From Methanomassiliicoccaceae archaeon UBA404 (GTDB lineage: Archaea; Thermoplasmatota; Thermoplasmata; Methanomassiliicoccales; Methanomethylophilaceae), in the NCBI GenBank assembly GCA_002498605.1, contig DAHY01000050.1, positions 1 through 8,481 on the forward strand: 8,481 nt of DNA, written 5' to 3'. Below are positions 5,893 to 8,481 of the stretch, piece after piece. Each line of letters begins with the position of its first letter. Positions within the stretch are counted from its first letter, which is position 1. The position numbers and the translations under genes were made by a program. The notes under the pieces were generated by a model. That model worked only from the letters and a program-made list of their open reading frames with translations, ran no database searches and was not told where the DNA came from.

Positions 5893-6666
5893 TTACTCCC
5901 CCTTGAATTTGAAGGGTTGGTATCCGCCCAGAGTTCTGAGCAAGTGAATCCTGTGCTGGTACATGGTGACTTCTTTGTCGTCCCTCATGTCGACACCGTC
6001 TACTCTGAATATGGTGGATCTCTTTTTGACATCTGCCATATCAGCGGGTTTACCGACGGAAATCTTCGTATCGAGGGGCAGAGCCACCTGATCCTTCACG
6101 TATACAACTTCTTTCTTCTCGTCGTCCCAGACATATCTCTGCCATGCGTCGAACATAAGTCCGTTCTCATCGAGACGGCAGGCGTGACCGTGAACGGTTG
6201 CACCCCTGATTCCGGTAAGTGCGGAGTCGAAAGTTTCGTTGTCGATGTATTCTTTTGCGAGTTTTTCAAGGTCTCTCTCCCTGACTTCAATGATCTGTCT
6301 TCCGGACAGTGTACCGGTATCGATACCTCTGTGTCTGGACAGATACATCCATGCCCTCTGGTAAGGGGACACGGGTGCGAAGTAGACGGAATCGGTGAAC
6401 TGAATGTATCTGATTCTGTCTCCTGCTTTGGCACCGTCAATGGGGGTAACCAATTTTCTGATGGGACAATCAGGTTCGGAGCCCTCCTCGATCGGGGGGT
6501 GGATGGACTTGTAGTCTTCTCCGGGGTTGCGGTGTCCCATGAGCTTCACGACATCTTCCATAGGCACGTCGCGAAGTTTTCTCAGTTTTACCTTAGGATC
6601 CATAATCCTGCGCCTTGCTTTGGCAGGATCGCTTTCACCGGGATAGAACTGTCTTTTATATGACAT
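5893..6666 (-). CDS. mcrG: Methyl-coenzyme M reductase subunit gamma
   Basis: Complete gamma subunit, 257 residues against about 250 in the family. It contributes to the F430 and CoM site of the MCR hexamer. TLSGRQIIEVRERDLE carries L120, S121 and R123, corresponding to the CoM-contacting L117, S118 and R120 of M. marburgensis, all shifted by three. The segment ATVHGHACRLDENGLMFDA (156-174) is the conserved gamma region that lines the cofactor pocket. The N-terminal YKRQFYPG and the PYQRAWMYLSRHRGID segment are also typical. ATG 6666 follows the mcrD stop by two bases and has GAGGTG upstream at 6674-6679. Only one TCA (codon 2) and no TTA or CTA codons occur, in line with high expression. In many methanogens mcrC would precede this gene; here mcrD does so directly. 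Confidence 0.97.
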   Translation of the reverse strand: MSYKRQFYPGESDPAKARRRIMDPKVKLRKLRDVPMEDVVKLMGHRNPGEDYKSIHPPIEEGSEPDCPIRKLVTPIDGAKAGDRIRYIQFTDSVYFAPVSPYQRAWMYLSRHRGIDTGTLSGRQIIEVRERDLEKLAKEYIDNETFDSALTGIRGATVHGHACRLDENGLMFDAWQRYVWDDEKKEVVYVKDQVALPLDTKISVGKPADMADVKKRSTIFRVDGVDMRDDKEVTMYQHRIHLLRTLGGYQPFKFKGE

Positions 6667-6668
6667 AT

Positions 6669-7094
6669 TTAAACACCTCTATAATCTCTAAGACTGGGTC
6701 TGTATTTTGAATATCTGCCGATATCAAGAGTGAATCCGTGCTCAATGAATGCGTCACAGACGTCCTTGATTTTTCCAGCGGCTTCTTCGAGCATTTCCTC
6801 GTCCTCAACGTTAAGCTCGATATAGAATGAACCGACCATGTGTCTGAGTTCCAACTCGTTACCGCAGACCGTAATCATACGGCGTTCGGTGTGGTTGTTA
6901 TCGAGTCCTTTGTTGGGACCGCTGTTGATTGTTTTAGGCAAACTTTCGCCCGAAACGTGTATCTGCCTGATATGCTCGATTTCGTTCAAACCGTTCAGAA
7001 TTTTCTCGGTGGTTTCGGCGCCGAGAAGACGGTTTGTCGTTATTCTTACTTCCGGAAGTGGTACTCCGGCATATTCCGCTGGCGGCTTCATCAT
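6669..7094 (-). CDS. mcrD: Methyl-coenzyme M reductase operon protein D
   Basis: A 141-residue McrD. It is not part of the crystallised holoenzyme but is encoded in nearly all mcr operons; in methanogens it associates with apo-MCR and is thought to help assembly or F430 delivery. The sequence has the expected start (PLPEVRITTNRLLGAETTEKILNGL), a central HIRQIHVSGESLP and PNKGLDNNHTERR loop, then a strand-rich half (MITVCGNELELRHMVGSFYIELN) and a helix leading to IGRYSKYRPSLRDY. It is on the short side for the family. It starts two bases after the mcrB stop; ATG codons at 7094 and 7091 are both possible, with AAGGT inside the end of mcrB as a weak ribosome site, so translational coupling is likely. 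Confidence 0.95.
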   Translation of the reverse strand: MMKPPAEYAGVPLPEVRITTNRLLGAETTEKILNGLNEIEHIRQIHVSGESLPKTINSGPNKGLDNNHTERRMITVCGNELELRHMVGSFYIELNVEDEEMLEEAAGKIKDVCDAFIEHGFTLDIGRYSKYRPSLRDYRGV

Positions 7095-7096
7095 AC

Positions 7097-8428
7097 TCAG
7101 ACCTTGTTCTTTATCTTTTTAGCCTCAGCCGCGACAACTTGCATCGGGCGGCGGAATTCTTCCAAGTCACCGAAAACTTCTTTGAAAGCTCCGGACGTTG
7201 CTTCAGCGGAGAATGTCTGTGTTCCTCCGTCCAGACAGTTACCTGCCGTGACTGCGGGGATCAAAACACCCTTGGAGTGTCTGGTAACAACGTGGTTTCC
7301 GTGGAACAGACCGGGTCCTCCTCCTCCGTAGATGGAGTGCGAGAAGAATGACATTCCGACGGTAACACCCATGGACCTGCCGTAATCTGCGCTGGGAAGT
7401 CCGGTTTCGTGCTCAAGCAAATCGTTGTAGTACAGGATTGTTGAGGGTACACCCTGAGCGGCTCTTGCGGCTCCGACGTTCACCATAACAGCCGCCACCT
7501 GTCCGACCGCTGCATAAGCGTTCCACAGGGGGAGGTCATCGGTTGTGTATACTTTGTATCCGGACGGGAGGGTTTCTTTGACGTAGATAACTCCGTCGTC
7601 AATGGCCCTTTCCATAATGGATTCGATAACGGTACCGACAGTTCCTGTCTTACCGTTCTTTTTGACAATTGAGTAGAGCATGTTGTTGGCGTTAAGGCCT
7701 ACGTATGCGAGTCCGAGGAGGTGACCTCTCTCGAATGGTCCGATAGCGTCTCCCATCTCGAAAGCAGCAGTCTGCTCAAAGATGGAGGACAATGCGGCTC
7801 CCTGCATTGCGTTTCTGTCGACAAGTGCAACAACGTGGTTCGACATAATGTTCCTGAGAGCGTAACCCGCTCCTTCGTTGTTCTGAGGAACTTCAAGAAT
7901 GGATCTGATGTTGGATCCGGCGAAGTTGACGGTCTGCGGGTATCTTCCCCATACCGCTCCCTTTACCATGTTGGCCTTGTACATCGGGATGTCGAATTCG
8001 TCGATGATCGCTTCGGTAACGGCAGCAGCGGTGGATGTGAATCCGGTTGTGTACTCGATACCTACGTTTGCCCTTGCTTCGGGCAGAACGACGACCATGC
8101 TCTTTCCTCCGGTTTTGACTTTCACTTCAGTGTCGTCGTCCGGGGTGATCTGAATCATTTCTTTGACTGCTTTCGCAATCTTTTCAGCATTTTCCACCAG
8201 GGGGATATCGATTTCTTTTCCTTTAATCAGCATACCGCCCATCATCGAACCGGTTTTGAGAGCTTTCTCAATTCCGGCGAGGTTGACAGCACACGTCCTC
8301 TTGGTAAGATCACCGATCTTCTGGATGGCTTTGTTGCGCAACGGACTGATTGCTTCGAGGGGGATGTCTTTCGCAATCCTCTTTCCCTCATCGCTATACA
8401 AGTCAATTACGTCCTCGTATTTTGGCAT
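7097..8428 (-). CDS. mcrB: Methyl-coenzyme M reductase subunit beta
   Basis: Complete beta subunit of 443 residues, the family length, and first gene of the operon. It forms part of the F430 and CoB sites. In SFFSHSIYGGGGPGLFHGNH, F361, Y367, G369 and H379 coincide in number with the M. marburgensis cofactor-pocket residues F361 and Y367 and the CoB contacts G369 and H379. The conserved VTRHSKG follows at 381-387. The N-terminal YEDVIDLYSDEGK and the middle section RNAMQGAALSSIFEQT and GNAMGD-like AAFEMGDAIGPFERGHLLGLAYVGLNANN are typical. ATG 8428 has a strong GGAGGT ribosome site (complement of 8434-8439). The next gene, mcrD, starts two bases after its stop. The whole operon promoter lies beyond the right edge. 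Confidence 0.98.
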   Translation of the reverse strand: MPKYEDVIDLYSDEGKRIAKDIPLEAISPLRNKAIQKIGDLTKRTCAVNLAGIEKALKTGSMMGGMLIKGKEIDIPLVENAEKIAKAVKEMIQITPDDDTEVKVKTGGKSMVVVLPEARANVGIEYTTGFTSTAAAVTEAIIDEFDIPMYKANMVKGAVWGRYPQTVNFAGSNIRSILEVPQNNEGAGYALRNIMSNHVVALVDRNAMQGAALSSIFEQTAAFEMGDAIGPFERGHLLGLAYVGLNANNMLYSIVKKNGKTGTVGTVIESIMERAIDDGVIYVKETLPSGYKVYTTDDLPLWNAYAAVGQVAAVMVNVGAARAAQGVPSTILYYNDLLEHETGLPSADYGRSMGVTVGMSFFSHSIYGGGGPGLFHGNHVVTRHSKGVLIPAVTAGNCLDGGTQTFSAEATSGAFKEVFGDLEEFRRPMQVVAAEAKKIKNKV

Positions 8429-8433
8429 TTTTT

Positions 8434-8439
8434 ACCTCC
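8434..8439 (-). promoter_or_regulatory. Strong ribosome binding site of mcrB
   Basis: On the minus strand GGAGGT lies five bases before the ATG of mcrB, an almost perfect match to the archaeal anti-Shine-Dalgarno, as expected for a very highly expressed gene. Confidence 0.85.
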
Positions 8440-8449
8440 GTTCATATTC

Positions 8450-8469
8450 TACAGGGTTAGGGCCCTGTA
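8450..8469. repeat. 7-bp perfect inverted repeat upstream of mcrB
   Basis: TACAGGG (8450-8456) and CCCTGTA (8463-8469) are perfect inverted copies separated by TTAGGG. The element ends 11 bases upstream of the mcrB ribosome site. It could be a leader hairpin in the mcr mRNA or a binding site for a dimeric regulator. No promoter can be recognised in the 53 bases between mcrB and the window edge, so its position relative to the transcription start is unknown. Confidence 0.55.
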
Positions 8470-8481
8470 CTCCCTTGCAAT

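Noticed and set aside
5815..6663. A 282-codon plus-strand open frame opposite mcrG
   Set aside because: Same cause as opposite mcrA; the mcrG product carries all family motifs.

Overview
The window is a stretch of methanogenic archaeal chromosome. The decisive evidence is a complete methyl-coenzyme M reductase operon on the minus strand, in transcription order mcrB, mcrD, mcrG, mcrA and a small DUF2098 gene. The active-site residues of all three catalytic subunits can be placed. The operon lacks mcrC between mcrD and mcrG. None of the ten stop codons is TAG, and the McrA sequence has the character I associate with Methanomassiliicoccales (the seventh order, in Thermoplasmata). That placement is from memory of the family, not from a tree, so it is moderately confident.

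Layout: 1-1471 (+) holds a 5'-truncated gene ending in a DUF2111 domain, an overlapping gene for a small cysteine-containing protein resembling DUF6951, and a 188-residue protein I do not recognise. These look like one operon, probably continuing a methanogenesis-marker cluster to the left. Next, 1458-2018 (-) encodes a protein with two PRC-barrel-like halves; its 3' end overlaps the 3' end of the previous gene by 14 bp. After a 259-bp divergent intergenic region comes a complete MgtE magnesium transporter/channel gene (2278-3603, +). Then follows a 343-bp convergent gap (3604-3946) with no convincing gene but with T-rich terminator-like tracts on both strands. The remainder, 3947-8428 (-), is the mcr operon. 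The right edge holds its strong ribosome-binding site and a 7-bp inverted repeat in the presumed leader; the promoter lies outside the window.

How the genes work together: McrA, McrB and McrG form the (alpha-beta-gamma)2 nickel enzyme that reduces methyl-CoM with CoB to methane and the CoM-S-S-CoB heterodisulfide. McrD is an accessory/assembly protein. DUF2111 proteins are restricted mainly to methanogens, so the left cluster may also serve MCR maturation or methanogenesis, but this is inferred from context. MgtE and the PRC-barrel protein have no evident link to methanogenesis.

I found no mobile elements, CRISPR arrays, tRNA or rRNA genes. This is core chromosome rather than an accessory island; the points most worth pursuing are the uncharacterised left cluster, the mcrC-less operon with its DUF2098 tail gene, and the inverted repeat before mcrB.
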